NCBI GenBank assembly: GCA_030018455.1
Contig: JASEFU010000002.1
Span: forward strand, 1-64,000
Source: Dehalococcoidia bacterium
Lineage (GTDB): Bacteria > Chloroflexota > Dehalococcoidia > DSTF01 > JALHUB01
Length of the DNA: 64,000 bases
Reading direction: 5' to 3'
Of this stretch, positions 39,428 to 50,037 are shown piece after piece. Position 1 is the stretch's first letter. Each line of letters opens with the position of its first letter. The notes under the pieces were generated by a model, which worked only from the letters and a program-made list of their open reading frames with translations, was not told where the DNA came from and did not search any database. The position numbers and the translations under genes were made by a program.

Positions 39428-41167
39428 ATGAAAGCCAGGACCTATCCAGAGTACAGCAAGAACTACCCGCTCCTTCTCACCGCCTTTATGAAGAGACCTG
39501 TGAACCTCTACCCCGATGAAGAGGCCATCGTCTACCGCAACCCGCAGACCGGCGAGTACTTCCGCTTCACCTGGGGCGAATGGTACAGGCGCACCTGCCG
39601 CCTGGCCAACGCCCTCAAGGCGCTCGGCGTCAGGCCGGGCAAGCCGAACGAGCCCGGTGACAGGGTGGCGACCATCGCCCTCAACAACCACTATCACCTC
39701 GAGCTCTACTACGCGGTGTCCTGCCTCGGCGCCGTGCTCCATCCCATTAACATGCGGCTTTCCCTCGACCACATGGTCCACGTCATCACCCACGGCGGCG
39801 ATAAGATCATCTTCTTCGACGACCTGTTCCTCCCCTTGGTAGAGCGCATCTACGACCGTATTAAAGGGACGGTGGAGAGATTCGTCTACCTCTCCGATAA
39901 GCCGGGACGCCCGGAGACGAAGATCGAGGCCCTTCTCACCTATCACGAGGTGGTGGAAGGACAGCCGTTCGAGTTCGACTGGCCGATGCTACATGAGGAC
40001 ACGTACGCCACCCTCTGCTACACGACGGGCACGACGGGCCTTCCTAAGGGTGTCATGTTCACCCACCGCGCACTCTACCTCATGTGCCTCCATCTCATGA
40101 CCCTCGGCGTGCTCAGCAACGACCCCGAGCGAGAACACCTCGGCGAACGAGGGGTCACCCTTCTCAACGTCCCGCTCTTCCACATCCACGGCTGGGGCGC
40201 GCCTTACATGGCCGTCTTCACCAGCACGAAGCTCGTGCTCCCCGGCTTCTTCACCGTCGATGGCTTCTGTGAGCTGGTGCAGAACGAGAAGGTGACGAGC
40301 ACCGCCCTTGTGCCGACGATGCTGGCGATGATCATCGAGTACCCCGATCTGTCAAAATACGACCTGAGCAGCATCAAGGCGTGCTCCGTCGGCGGCGGCG
40401 CCTTGCCGTTGGGGCTCAAGCTGAAGGCGGAGAAGGTGATACCCCAGATACGGGCGGGTTCCGGCTACGGAATGACGGAGACGGCGCCCGTCACCATAAC
40501 CGCCTTCATCAAGAAGTACCACGCCGACCTGCCGGAGGAGGAACTCGAGAAGATCATGGTGAAGACCGGCATCCCTGTGCCCGGCATCGAGGCGATGGTC
40601 GTCGACGAGAACATGAACCCCGTGCCGCGTGACGACGCCACCATCGGCGAGATCGTCCTTCGCGGCCCCTGGGTGATGGAGCAGTACTACAACGATCCCG
40701 AGCGCACGGCGGAGGTCTGGCGCGACGGTTGGTTCCATACCGGCGACGTCGCCAAGGTCGACAAGGACGGCTATATCACCATCGTCGACCGCATAAGCGA
40801 CATGATCCGCAGCGGCTCGGAGATGGTGCCTACGGTACTCCTGGAGAATATCGCCGCCTCCGCCGACTTCGTCCTCGAAGCGGCGTTCGTCGGCGTGCCG
40901 GACGATGTCTGGGGCCAGCGCCCCATGGCCTTGGTCTCCCTCGCGCCCGGAGCGACGCAAACGGAGGAAGACCTGATCAAGTTCCTCATGTCGGAAGGCG
41001 TGGAGAAGGGCAGGATCACCCGCTGGATGCTGCCCGAGTACGTGGTCATCACCAACGATATCCCGAAAACGAGCGTCGGCAAGTTCAACAAGCTGGAGAT
41101 CAACAAGCGGCTGCCCGAGTTCCTGGAAAAGGCCAGGCGGATGACCAGGCCGGCCGAGACCGTCTAG
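39428..41167 (+). CDS. acyl-CoA synthetase (AMP-forming ligase)
   Basis: A 579-aa ANL-superfamily enzyme. YATLCYTTGTTGLPKGVMFT (about 192-211) is the ATP/AMP-binding P-loop, SGYGMTETAPVT is motif A5, WFHTGDVAKVDKDGYITIVD with the following DRISD is A7-A8, and PKTSVGKFNKLEINK near the C terminus has the adenylation Lys. LFHIHGWGAPY is typical of medium/long-chain acyl or aryl-acid ligases. It activates a carboxylate as acyl-AMP then acyl-CoA. A weak -10 TATATT is at 39327-39332. It ends 22 nt before trpA. Confidence 0.9.
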   Translation: MKARTYPEYSKNYPLLLTAFMKRPVNLYPDEEAIVYRNPQTGEYFRFTWGEWYRRTCRLANALKALGVRPGKPNEPGDRVATIALNNHYHLELYYAVSCLGAVLHPINMRLSLDHMVHVITHGGDKIIFFDDLFLPLVERIYDRIKGTVERFVYLSDKPGRPETKIEALLTYHEVVEGQPFEFDWPMLHEDTYATLCYTTGTTGLPKGVMFTHRALYLMCLHLMTLGVLSNDPEREHLGERGVTLLNVPLFHIHGWGAPYMAVFTSTKLVLPGFFTVDGFCELVQNEKVTSTALVPTMLAMIIEYPDLSKYDLSSIKACSVGGGALPLGLKLKAEKVIPQIRAGSGYGMTETAPVTITAFIKKYHADLPEEELEKIMVKTGIPVPGIEAMVVDENMNPVPRDDATIGEIVLRGPWVMEQYYNDPERTAEVWRDGWFHTGDVAKVDKDGYITIVDRISDMIRSGSEMVPTVLLENIAASADFVLEAAFVGVPDDVWGQRPMALVSLAPGATQTEEDLIKFLMSEGVEKGRITRWMLPEYVVITNDIPKTSVGKFNKLEINKRLPEFLEKARRMTRPAETV

Positions 41168-41189
41168 CACTAACGGGCCGGACCGGAAG

Positions 41190-41984
41190 TTGGGACGAAT
41201 TAGCGAGACCCTTGCGAAAACGCGGGCGGAGGGCCGGCCGGCGCTCGTGGCCTTCCTGACCGCCGGTTTTCCCGAGCCGGCGGCCACTCCGCGACTCGTC
41301 CGCGCTCTCATCGAGGGCGGCGTCGACATGGTCGAGCTGGGCATGCCCTTCAGCGACCCCCTCGCCGACGGCGCGACGATCGAGAGGGCGAGCCATGCAG
41401 CGCTGCAGGCGGGCACGACGCTCGCCGGCTGCCTCTATATCGCCCGCGAGATACGCTCAGGAACGGGCGGCACGCCGCTCATCCTCATGGGCTACTACAA
41501 CCCCCTGCTCGCATTCGGCGTCCAGCGCTTCGTTGACACCGCCGCCACCGCCGGCGTCGACGGGCTCATCGTCGTCGACCTGCCGCCGGAGGAGGGCGGC
41601 GAGCTGGACGCCGCCTGCCGCTCCGCCGGCCTCGACAACATCCTGTTGCTGGCGCCCAACTCGGAGGAGGGAAGGATCAGGCGGGTCGCGCGAAAGGCGA
41701 GCGGGTTCATTTACTGCGTTAGCGTGACCGGCGTCACCGGGGCGCGCGATGAGTTGCCGCCTGAGCTTCCCGCATTCCTTGAGCGCGTCCGCTGCCACAC
41801 CGACCTTCCGCTTGCGGTCGGCTTCGGCATTTCGCGGCCGGAGCACGTGCGGTCGCTGCGAGGGCTGGCCGACGCGGCCGTCGTGGGGAGCGCGATCATC
41901 GACGTGATCGAGCGGTCGCCGCCGGACGCGGCCGAAGAGAGGCTGCGGGAGTACGTGCGCACGCTATCGCAAGCGACCCGGTGA
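41190..41984 (+). CDS. trpA: tryptophan synthase alpha chain
   Basis: A 264-aa TIM-barrel protein. ALVAFLTAGFPEPAATPRLV, VDMVELGMPFSDPLADGATI (with the catalytic Glu of ELG and the Asp of SDP), IVVDLPPEEGGEL and FIYCVSVTGVTGARDEL are all typical. It cleaves indole-3-glycerol phosphate to indole, passed to TrpB. Starts TTG 41190, just after the acyl-CoA synthetase and upstream of the T-box promoter, so it is not under T-box control, unlike the other six trp genes. Confidence 0.93.
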   Translation: MGRISETLAKTRAEGRPALVAFLTAGFPEPAATPRLVRALIEGGVDMVELGMPFSDPLADGATIERASHAALQAGTTLAGCLYIAREIRSGTGGTPLILMGYYNPLLAFGVQRFVDTAATAGVDGLIVVDLPPEEGGELDAACRSAGLDNILLLAPNSEEGRIRRVARKASGFIYCVSVTGVTGARDELPPELPAFLERVRCHTDLPLAVGFGISRPEHVRSLRGLADAAVVGSAIIDVIERSPPDAAEERLREYVRTLSQATR

Positions 41985-41994
41985 GCGCCCTGAT

Positions 41995-42080
41995 GTTCTG
42001 GAGGAGCGCAGGTGGGGGTTTCCCCCTCTGCCGGGCCTGCCTACTGGCAGGCAGGTCGCCCAAGCGAAACGACATGGGGG
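41995..42080. repeat. degenerate palindromic repeat, copy F
   Basis: Between trpA and the T-box promoter: GGTGGGGGTTTCCCCCTCTG forms a hairpin, then GGGCCTGCCTACTGGCAGGC (a degenerate GCCTGCCGGCAGGC palindrome), and CATGGGGGTC. It matches the family only in parts, so this is a decayed or partial copy. Confidence 0.55.
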
Positions 42081-42158
42081 TCTTTCAACCTCCTGTGGCT
42101 GCGGGCGCGCGAGCGGCGCGGGAGTGGCGGTTCGGCAGCCCACAGAGCGGTGAGCCGC

Positions 42159-42188
42159 TTGACAGCGTTATGCGTCGACTGCTATAGT
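42159..42188 (+). promoter_or_regulatory. promoter of the trpEGDCFB operon
   Basis: Perfect TTGACA (42159-42164) and TATAGT (42183-42188), spacer 18 bp. Start near 42195, which begins the T-box leader. Confidence 0.8.
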
Positions 42189-42194
42189 CTCTGG

Positions 42195-42489
42195 CACAAT
42201 CGAAAAGCAACAGGCGTAGATCGGGACTAGTACAACGCGAAGCGAGGCCTGTCCTTCCGCGGAAGGATGCAGAGAGCCGGATACAGGTGGAAGCCGGCGC
42301 CGGCGCAGCGGATGGAATGGACCCGGGAGCCGCGGCCCGAAACCCGACATCGTCGCGTAGTAGGGCTCGCCGGAGAGGGCACCGTTAGCAGAGCCCAGGG
42401 TATCGCCGGCCGTCGAAAGCGGTCAGGCCGTACCCGAAGAGAGATGTCACGGCCCGTCCGTGATAACAAGGGTGGCACCGCGAGTTGAA
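42195..42489 (+). promoter_or_regulatory. T-box riboswitch specific for tRNA-Trp
   Basis: The leader of about 295 nt contains the Stem I AG-bulge region AGAGAGCCGG (42271-42280), an apical ATACAGGTGGAA-type loop, and a specifier loop with GAATGGACC, where TGG (42318-42320) is the tryptophan codon. The T-box core AAGGGTGGCACCGCGAG is at 42468-42484. Its TGGC bulge (42473-42476) can pair with a GCCA tRNA end, which matches the G discriminator usual for tRNA-Trp. Uncharged tRNA-Trp should stabilise the antiterminator and allow trpE transcription. T-box followed directly by a terminator and trpE makes this near certain. Confidence 0.95.
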
Positions 42490-42517
42490 CCTCTCGCCCC
42501 TTCCGGCGAGGGGTTTT
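42490..42517 (+). terminator. T-box-controlled intrinsic terminator
   Basis: CCTCTCGCC (42490-42498), loop CCTTCC, GGCGAGGGG (42505-42513), then TTTT. The nine-pair stem has one G-U pair. It overlaps the region that would otherwise pair in the antiterminator just upstream, giving the expected transcription-attenuation switch. Confidence 0.9.
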
Positions 42518-42544
42518 CGTTTATGTACGGAGGCGGCGCGAAAC

Positions 42545-44023
42545 ATGGTGTTCGCATCGGACTATCGGCCGAGCCTTGAGGAGGCGCGCGCGCTGGCGGG
42601 CAAGGGCAACCTCGTGCCTGTGTTCAAAGAGGTTGCGGGCGACCTCGAGACGCCCGTGTCCGCGTACCTGAAGGTAGCACGCGGCCGTCACTCGTTCCTG
42701 CTCGAAAGCGTTGAGGGCGGCGAGCACCTCGGCCGTTACAGCTTCATCGGCACCGAGCCCTACCGCCTGCTCCAGAGCGACGCCGACAGCGCGGTCGACC
42801 CTCTGCACGCGGTTGAGGACGAGTTGCGACGCTTCCAGCTCGTGCCCGTGCCCGGCATTCCCCGCTTCCACGGCGGCGCCGTCGGCTTCCTCTCCTACGA
42901 GGCCGCCCGCCGCTTCGAACGGCTCCCCGCGCCCGAAGCCGACCCGCAGGCGCTACCGGAAGCGATGTTCATGTTCGCCGACACCGTCCTCGTCTTCGAC
43001 CACCTCGAACACAAGATAAAGGTGGTGACCCACGCCCGCCTCGACGGCGACATCGACTCCGCATACCGCCAGGCGACATGGCGCATCGACGAGTACGTCG
43101 GCCGCCTGATGCAGCCGCTCGCCGTCCCTGTCTACCGGCAAGCTTCAGAAGACGCCTCCCAGCCGGCGGCCCCTTCGGCGAACGTCAGCCGCGAGCAGTT
43201 CCTGCGCATGGTGGAGCGGGCCCGCGAATACATCATGGCCGGCGACGTCATCCAGGTCGTGCTGTCGCGCCGCCTCTCGATCCCGACCCACGCGCCCCCC
43301 TTCGAGGTGTACCGTTCGCTGCGGGCCGTCAACCCCTCGCCCTACATGTACTACCTCCAGTTCGGCGACGTGCACATCGTCGGCTCCTCGCCGGAGATGC
43401 TCGTGCGGGTCGAAGACCGGACGGTCACCACGCACCCCATCGCCGGTACCAGGCCGCGCGGCCGCGACGCCGCCGAAGACGCCGCCCTCGAGGCCGAGCT
43501 GCGTTCGGACGAAAAGGAGCGCGCGGAGCACATCATGCTCCTCGATCTCGGCCGGAACGACATCGGCCGGGTGAGCGAACCGGACAGCGTGCAGGTGGGA
43601 CAGTGCATGGCGGTAGAACGCTACTCCCACGTGATGCACCTGGTTTCTCGCGTATCCGGCCGCCTCCGCGACGGTCTGACGTGCTTCGACGCCCTGCGCG
43701 CCTGCTTCCCCGCCGGCACCGTCTCCGGCGCCCCCAAAATCCGCGCTATGGAGATCATCGCCGAGCTCGAGCCCGACCGCCGCGGCCCCTACGCCGGCGC
43801 CGTCGGCTACTTCGACCTGCGGGGCAACCTCGACACGGCGATCACCATCCGCACCATCGTGATGAAAGGCGGTACGGCCCACGTGCAGGTCGGCGCGGGC
43901 ATCGTCTACGACAGCGTCCCCGAGCGCGAGTACGAGGAGACGGTCAACAAGGCGGGCGCCCTGCTGCGAGCCATCGAGCAGGCGGAGCAGGTGGGCGCGG
44001 CGGCAGCGGTGGCGGAGGACTGA
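42545..44023 (+). CDS. trpE: anthranilate synthase component I
   Basis: A 492-aa chorismate-binding enzyme. [20 protein letters not shown] holds the LLES element of the tryptophan feedback site. The catalytic C-terminal half has [54 protein letters not shown] and [17 protein letters not shown]. It forms anthranilate from chorismate with TrpG. The start is ATG 42545 with GGAGG at 42529-42533; the earlier in-frame TTG 42485 lies inside the T-box and terminator. trpG starts 1 nt after the stop. Confidence 0.95.
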   Translation: MVFASDYRPSLEEARALAGKGNLVPVFKEVAGDLETPVSAYLKVARGRHSFLLESVEGGEHLGRYSFIGTEPYRLLQSDADSAVDPLHAVEDELRRFQLVPVPGIPRFHGGAVGFLSYEAARRFERLPAPEADPQALPEAMFMFADTVLVFDHLEHKIKVVTHARLDGDIDSAYRQATWRIDEYVGRLMQPLAVPVYRQASEDASQPAAPSANVSREQFLRMVERAREYIMAGDVIQVVLSRRLSIPTHAPPFEVYRSLRAVNPSPYMYYLQFGDVHIVGSSPEMLVRVEDRTVTTHPIAGTRPRGRDAAEDAALEAELRSDEKERAEHIMLLDLGRNDIGRVSEPDSVQVGQCMAVERYSHVMHLVSRVSGRLRDGLTCFDALRACFPAGTVSGAPKIRAMEIIAELEPDRRGPYAGAVGYFDLRGNLDTAITIRTIVMKGGTAHVQVGAGIVYDSVPEREYEETVNKAGALLRAIEQAEQVGAAAAVAED

Positions 44024-44024
44024 C

Positions 44025-44594
44025 GTGCTTCTCCTCATCGATAACTACGATAGCTTCACCTACAACCTCTACCAGTACCTGGCGGAGCTGGGCGCGTCCT
44101 TGCGCGTCGTGCGCAACGACGAGACGGACGTCGAGGGCGTGATCGCGATGGCCCCAGAGCGGATCGTCATTTCCCCCGGGCCCTGCACGCCGAAGGAGGC
44201 GGGCATAAGCGTCGAGGTGGTGCGGCGGCTCGCCGGCAAGGTGCCGATACTCGGCGTTTGCCTCGGCCATCAGTGCATCGGCGAAGCGTTCGGCGGCGTC
44301 GTCGAGAGGGCGGGCGAGATCGTGCACGGCAAGACGTCCCAGATCCACCACGACGGAAGGGGAGTCTATTGCGGCCTTCCCAACCCGTTTCCAGCCACGC
44401 GCTATCATTCGCTGATTGTGCGCCGCGACTCCGTTCCGTCCTGCCTCAAGGTGACGGCGTGGACGGAGAACGGCCTTGTGATGGGGCTGCGTCACCGCGA
44501 GCTGCCGCTGGAGGGGGTGCAGTTCCACCCCGAATCGGTGCTGACAGCCGTCGGCAAGGACCTGCTGCGCAACTTCCTCGGAGGGAGGACGTAG
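44025..44594 (+). CDS. trpG: anthranilate synthase glutamine amidotransferase
   Basis: A 189-aa class I amidotransferase starting GTG 44025. [20 protein letters not shown] at the N terminus, [17 protein letters not shown] with the catalytic Cys, RYHSLIV, and [15 protein letters not shown] with catalytic His and Glu are complete. It supplies ammonia to TrpE; such subunits sometimes also serve PabB. Tightly packed between trpE and trpD. Confidence 0.95.
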   Translation: MLLLIDNYDSFTYNLYQYLAELGASLRVVRNDETDVEGVIAMAPERIVISPGPCTPKEAGISVEVVRRLAGKVPILGVCLGHQCIGEAFGGVVERAGEIVHGKTSQIHHDGRGVYCGLPNPFPATRYHSLIVRRDSVPSCLKVTAWTENGLVMGLRHRELPLEGVQFHPESVLTAVGKDLLRNFLGGRT

Positions 44595-44598
44595 GGAC

Positions 44599-45612
44599 GT
44601 GATACGCGAGGCGATATCCGCCGCCGTCGAGCGGCGCGACCTCTCGGAAGAGGAAGCCGCCGCCGTGATGGAGGAGATACTCTCCGGCGAGGCGACGCCC
44701 GCCCAGCTTGCCGCCTTCCTGACGGCGTTGCGTATGAAGGGCGAAACGGTCGATGAGATCGCGGGGATGGCGCGAGTCATGCGCGAGAAGGCGTGCCGCG
44801 TCGATTTCGACGGCGCCCTGCTCGACACCTGCGGCACCGGCGGCGACAACTCCCGCAGCTTTAACGTCAGCACGGCGGCTGCGTTCGTCGCCGCGGGCGC
44901 GGGCGCGCTCGTCGCCAAGCACGGCAACCGCGCCATGAGCAGCGACTGCGGCTCCGCAGACGTGCTCGAGGCGTTGGGCGCGAAGATAGACTTGCCGCCG
45001 GAAGCCGCCCTCCGCTGCCTGGAGCGCACCGGCTTCTGTTTCATGTTCGCGCCGCAGTTCCACCCGGCGATGCGATTTGCCGCCGGCCCGCGGCGCGAAA
45101 TGGGAATACGCACCGTTTTCAACATCCTGGGGCCGCTCTGCAACCCCGCGGGGGCGCGCTACCAGGTGCTCGGAGTTGCCGACGCCGCTCTCGGCGATAA
45201 GCTGGCGGAGGTGCTGCTGCGGCTCGGCTGCGAGCGCGCGCTGGTGGTGCACGGGCGGGAAGGGCTCGACGAGCTCAGCGTGAGCGGCCCGTCGGATGTC
45301 TGGGAGATAAAGCGGGGCGCTGTCGAGCGGCGCGAGCTGACCCCCGCAGACGGCGGACTGGACAGCCACCCGCCCGGTTCCCTGAAAGGGGGCCGGCCGT
45401 CGGACAACGCGCTCAGCCTTAGGTCGGTTCTCGAGGGCGAACGGGGCCCTCTGCGCGATTTCACGCTGCTGAACGCGGCCGCTGGCCTCGCCGCCCTCGG
45501 GATGGTGCAGACGATTGCGGAAGGCGTGGCGAAGGCGGCGGAGGCCATCGACAGCGGCGCCGCCTCTGCCAAACTGCGCGGCTTTGTGGAGGTGAGCAAC
45601 GAACTTGGCTAG
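44599..45612 (+). CDS. trpD: anthranilate phosphoribosyltransferase
   Basis: A 337-aa enzyme starting GTG 44599. LDTCGTGGDNSRSFNVSTAA is the PRPP-binding GTGGD motif and LVAKHGNRAMSSDCGSADVL is the KHGNR anthranilate motif. GIRTVFNILGPLCNPAGARY and ALVVHGREGLDELSVSGPS complete the family pattern. It joins anthranilate to PRPP. It overlaps trpC by 8 nt. Confidence 0.95.
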   Translation: MIREAISAAVERRDLSEEEAAAVMEEILSGEATPAQLAAFLTALRMKGETVDEIAGMARVMREKACRVDFDGALLDTCGTGGDNSRSFNVSTAAAFVAAGAGALVAKHGNRAMSSDCGSADVLEALGAKIDLPPEAALRCLERTGFCFMFAPQFHPAMRFAAGPRREMGIRTVFNILGPLCNPAGARYQVLGVADAALGDKLAEVLLRLGCERALVVHGREGLDELSVSGPSDVWEIKRGAVERRELTPADGGLDSHPPGSLKGGRPSDNALSLRSVLEGERGPLRDFTLLNAAAGLAALGMVQTIAEGVAKAAEAIDSGAASAKLRGFVEVSNELG

Positions 45613-46459
45613 GGGTGCCCCCGCGATCCTGGAGCGGATCGTCGCGGGAAAGAAGAGAGAGCTGGCACAGCGGCAGGAAGAGGAGCCTCTCGATGCGCTG
45701 CGAGAGCGCGTCGAGGCGCTCAACAGGCGTCCCGGGGAAGCGGGAGGGCAGCGCTCGCTGCGGCAGCGCCTCCTTGAAGGGCCGCCCGGCCTCGCGCGGG
45801 CCGGACATGTGCAGATCATCGCGGAGGTCAAGCGGGCGTCGCCGTCGCGCGGCGTCCTCGCCGACCCGTACCTGTGCCGTTGCCTGCCGCTCACCTACGC
45901 CGAGAACGGCGCCGCCGCGATATCGATTGTGACGGAGGCGCGTCACTTCCAGGGGGACATCGAGGCCCTGGAACACGCGCGGGGCGCCCTGGAGCAGGCA
46001 TTCGGGGACGACAGGCCGGCCCTGCTGCGCAAGGACTTCCTGTTCGCCCCTTACCAGGTGTGGGAGTCGCGGGCGCGCGGCGCGGACGCCGTCCTGCTCA
46101 TCGTCGCCATCCTCTCCGACGCACGTCTGCGCGACCTGCTGGGTCTGGCGCGCCGGCTCGAGATGGACTGCCTCGTCGAGTGCCACGATGAGTCCGAGGT
46201 AGAGCGGGCGCTCGCCGCCGGCGCCGATATCGTCGGCATCAACAACCGCGACCTGCGCACGTTCGAGGTCGATACGGCGACCACGGCGCGTCTGCGCCCG
46301 CTCATTCCGCCGGGCATTGTCGTTGTGGGCGAGAGCGGTGTTTGCGCGCGGGAAGATGTCGAGCGGATGGCCGCGCTCGGCGTGGATGCAGTGCTCGTCG
46401 GGGAGGCGCTGGTGACGGCGCCCGATCCGGCGGCGAAGCTGCGGGAGCTTTTGGAATGA
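45605..46459 (+). CDS. trpC: indole-3-glycerol phosphate synthase
   Basis: A 284-aa TIM barrel. IIAEVKRASPSRGVLADPYL has the catalytic Glu and Lys of the E-K-SPS motif, RPALLRKDFLFAPYQVWESR has the second Lys, and DIVGINNRDLRTFEVD and VVVGESGVCAREDVERMAA bind the phosphate. Start TTG 45605 overlaps the trpD end; about 15 residues (LNRRPGEAGGQRSL) form a surface extension before the barrel. It overlaps trpF by 4 nt (ATGA). Confidence 0.94.
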   Translation: MARGAPAILERIVAGKKRELAQRQEEEPLDALRERVEALNRRPGEAGGQRSLRQRLLEGPPGLARAGHVQIIAEVKRASPSRGVLADPYLCRCLPLTYAENGAAAISIVTEARHFQGDIEALEHARGALEQAFGDDRPALLRKDFLFAPYQVWESRARGADAVLLIVAILSDARLRDLLGLARRLEMDCLVECHDESEVERALAAGADIVGINNRDLRTFEVDTATTARLRPLIPPGIVVVGESGVCAREDVERMAALGVDAVLVGEALVTAPDPAAKLRELLE

Positions 46460-47168
46460 CGCGGGTAAAGATATGCGGCTGTACCTCAGTGGAAGACGCC
46501 GTCGCGGCGGCGGAGGCAGGCGCCGATTTCGTGGGCGTCGTCTTTGCCCCCAGCAGGCGGCGTGTCTCCGTGGAGACGGCGCGGCGGATATCGGAGGCGC
46601 TGGGCGGCGCCGTCGAAGGGTCCGCGGGCCAGGTGTTGCAGGCGGGCGTCGTCGACCCCATCACCCGCTTCCAGCGCAGCGCCGCCGCCCTGGAGCGACT
46701 TCTCTCAAACAAGCGGCCGCTGCTGGTCGCCGTCTTCCAGGACCAGCCGATGGAAGAGGTGAACGCGCTGTCGGCGCGGGCGGGCGCCGACCTTGTGCAG
46801 CTCAGCGGCAGCGAGCCGTGGGAATGGTGCTCGCTGGCCGAGCTGCCGGTCATCAAGGCCCTCGATGAGAAAGTGATCGACGCCGAGGACCCGTTCGCCG
46901 CCATGTTCAACGCGCAGGGAGTTGCCCTCTGCTCCCTCGATTGCAGCCACGGGCGCGGCAGGCGCGGCGACTGGGGCCTGGCGGCGGCGATCTCGCGGCG
47001 GATGCCGCTCGTGCTCGCCGGTGGGCTCACGCCGCTCAACGTCGCGGAGGCCGTGAGCTTTGTGCGTCCCTGGTGCGTCGACGTCAGCAGTGGCGTGGAG
47101 ACAAACGGGCGGAAGGACGCGGCGAAGATGCGGGAGTTCGTTGCGGCGGCGAAGGGGGTAGCGGTAAC

Positions 47169-47172
<4 letters not shown>
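46456..47172 (+). CDS. trpF: phosphoribosylanthranilate isomerase
   Basis: A 238-aa TIM barrel. [20 protein letters not shown] has the catalytic Cys, [15 protein letters not shown] is the GFVF.P.S.R-type motif, and [15 protein letters not shown] and [20 protein letters not shown] hold the catalytic Asp and phosphate loop. It is about 30 residues longer than a minimal TrpF, with insertions around 47-75. The ATG overlaps the trpC stop and its own stop overlaps the trpB GTG. Confidence 0.93.
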
Positions 47173-48383
<1,211 letters not shown>

Positions 48384-48392
48384 CGACGCCGC

Positions 48393-49991
48393 CTACTTGT
48401 CGAGCCACATATCGTAGGTGAACAGCACCATGTTGGGCTCGACCTCCGCGTAGCCCTTCACGTAGTCCCACCGCGCCGTGAAGGCGTAGGGGGCGAAACA
48501 GCTCACGAACGGCCCGTGCCGGTCGAGCACCATGCGTGTCACCTGCAGCACCAGCTTCTGCCGCTCTTCGATGTCCGGCGTCTCCAGTATTTTGTCGAGC
48601 AGGGCATCGAGTTCAGGCTCGGGCAGATGTGTGGGCGGCTGGTTTCTGGTCCAGTTCTTGGTATGGAAGAACTGGAGAACGTATTGCTCGCTCGGGTAGG
48701 GTATCTGTTCGCGGCACATCAACTCGAAGTTCCCAGCAGACCGGTCCGCGTACCACGTGGCCGTTTCGACCGGCACCATGTTTATGGTGATGCCGGCCTC
48801 GCCCATCTGCTCCTTTATCATCGCCGCGAGGTCAGCGGGAGGGCCGGCGTAGAACTTTATGCTAAGGGTGAGGTCTTCGGCGCCCGCGGCCGACAGCAAT
48901 TGCCGCGCCTTCGCGACGTCGCGCTTGTAGCGCTCCCGCAGCTCCTCCTGGGAAAGCGACCAGAACTCCAGACCCCAGGAGACGGGGCCGCAGACCTTGC
49001 CCTCGCCGAAGGCCAGCTTTTCGATCATGGCGTCGCGGTCGATGGAGCGCTCCAGGGCCTCGCGCACGCGTATGTCCTGGAGAACAGGCGCGGTGATCTC
49101 ATGCATGAAGTACTGGAAGATCGTCATGCTCGGGTTCTTCACAAGAACGACCTTATTGCTCACGCTCGCCACGTCCTCGGCCTGTATTTTCGTGGGTGGG
49201 CCGTAGACGTCCATCTGTTGCGCCTTGAAGGCTGCCCTCAGGCTGGAGTCGTCGCCTATGATCCTCCAGGCCATGCCGTCGAGATAGGGGATCCCCTCGC
49301 GGAAGTAGATCGGGTTGCGCACCATTTCCATCGTCTCGCCTCGCGAGAGGCTCTCCACCTGGAAGGGGCCGGAGCCGAGGCCGTGCGACGCGAGGTCGCC
49401 GAACTGTTCCACCGCTTCTCTCGGCACGATGGCTGTGCGGTGTCCGCCGAACTCCGCCATGGTGTAGGCGTAGGGGCCGGTAAGCTTCACTTCGATGGTG
49501 TACGGGTCGGGCGCCGATTTGCTGGCGATCCCCGTCTTCCAGAAGGGGGTCGCACCCGCCGCCATGGAGCCGATACGGTCAAAGCTGTAGAGGACGTCGT
49601 CGGCGACAAGCTCGCGGCCGTTTACGGGCGGCAGGTCCTGGAAGCGGATGCCCTTGTGGAGCTTGAAGATGTATGTGAGGTCGTCGGGCTGCTCCATCGA
49701 CTCGGCGTGATCGAAGATGATTGTGGGCGGGCCCTTAAGGTGATATATCTCGTGCATCAGATAGCCGTAGATGTACGGCGCAAAGGCAAGTCCCAGCGTC
49801 ACGTCGGCGTGAGGGTCGATGCTGAGAGCGGGGAAGGTGCTGCCGAGGCGCAGCGTCCCGCCTCGCTTGGGGGCGCCGACAGTGGGCGTCACTTCGGACG
49901 GCGCCCCGTCCTCGTCGCCGCAGCGAAGGGCGACAAGCCCGGCGGCTCCGGCCGCTCCCGCGAGGAAAGACCGTCGTGACAAACGCATCAT
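48393..49991 (-). CDS. ABC-type peptide/nickel solute-binding protein (family 5), paralog 1
   Basis: A 532-aa extracytoplasmic protein. MMRLSRRSFLAGAAGAAGLV has a twin-arginine pattern (SRRSFLA). GGTLRLGSTFPALSIDPHAD, LTYIFKLHKGIRFQDLPPVN and DVLYSFDRIGSMAAG are typical SBP_bac_5 segments. A Cys at ALRCGDE resembles a lipid-attachment site but Arg at -1 is atypical. Start: GGAGG (50004-50000, minus strand) sits 8 nt before ATG 49991, and an upstream ATG at 50006 overlaps this ribosome site, so 49991 is used. No permease or ATPase genes are nearby. Confidence 0.88.
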   Translation of the reverse strand: MMRLSRRSFLAGAAGAAGLVALRCGDEDGAPSEVTPTVGAPKRGGTLRLGSTFPALSIDPHADVTLGLAFAPYIYGYLMHEIYHLKGPPTIIFDHAESMEQPDDLTYIFKLHKGIRFQDLPPVNGRELVADDVLYSFDRIGSMAAGATPFWKTGIASKSAPDPYTIEVKLTGPYAYTMAEFGGHRTAIVPREAVEQFGDLASHGLGSGPFQVESLSRGETMEMVRNPIYFREGIPYLDGMAWRIIGDDSSLRAAFKAQQMDVYGPPTKIQAEDVASVSNKVVLVKNPSMTIFQYFMHEITAPVLQDIRVREALERSIDRDAMIEKLAFGEGKVCGPVSWGLEFWSLSQEELRERYKRDVAKARQLLSAAGAEDLTLSIKFYAGPPADLAAMIKEQMGEAGITINMVPVETATWYADRSAGNFELMCREQIPYPSEQYVLQFFHTKNWTRNQPPTHLPEPELDALLDKILETPDIEERQKLVLQVTRMVLDRHGPFVSCFAPYAFTARWDYVKGYAEVEPNMVLFTYDMWLDK

Positions 49992-50037
49992 GGAAATGGC
50001 CTCCATCTAGACTTTCTTCGAACAGAGATCATCAGTT

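Noticed and set aside
9771-42080. CRISPR array from the repeated GCCTGCCGGCAGGC units
   Set aside because: Copies are kilobases apart, lack regular spacers, and no cas gene is present.
42485-42544. TrpE start at TTG 42485
   Set aside because: It lies inside the T-box core and terminator; the ATG at 42545 has a proper GGAGG upstream and matches the usual TrpE N terminus.
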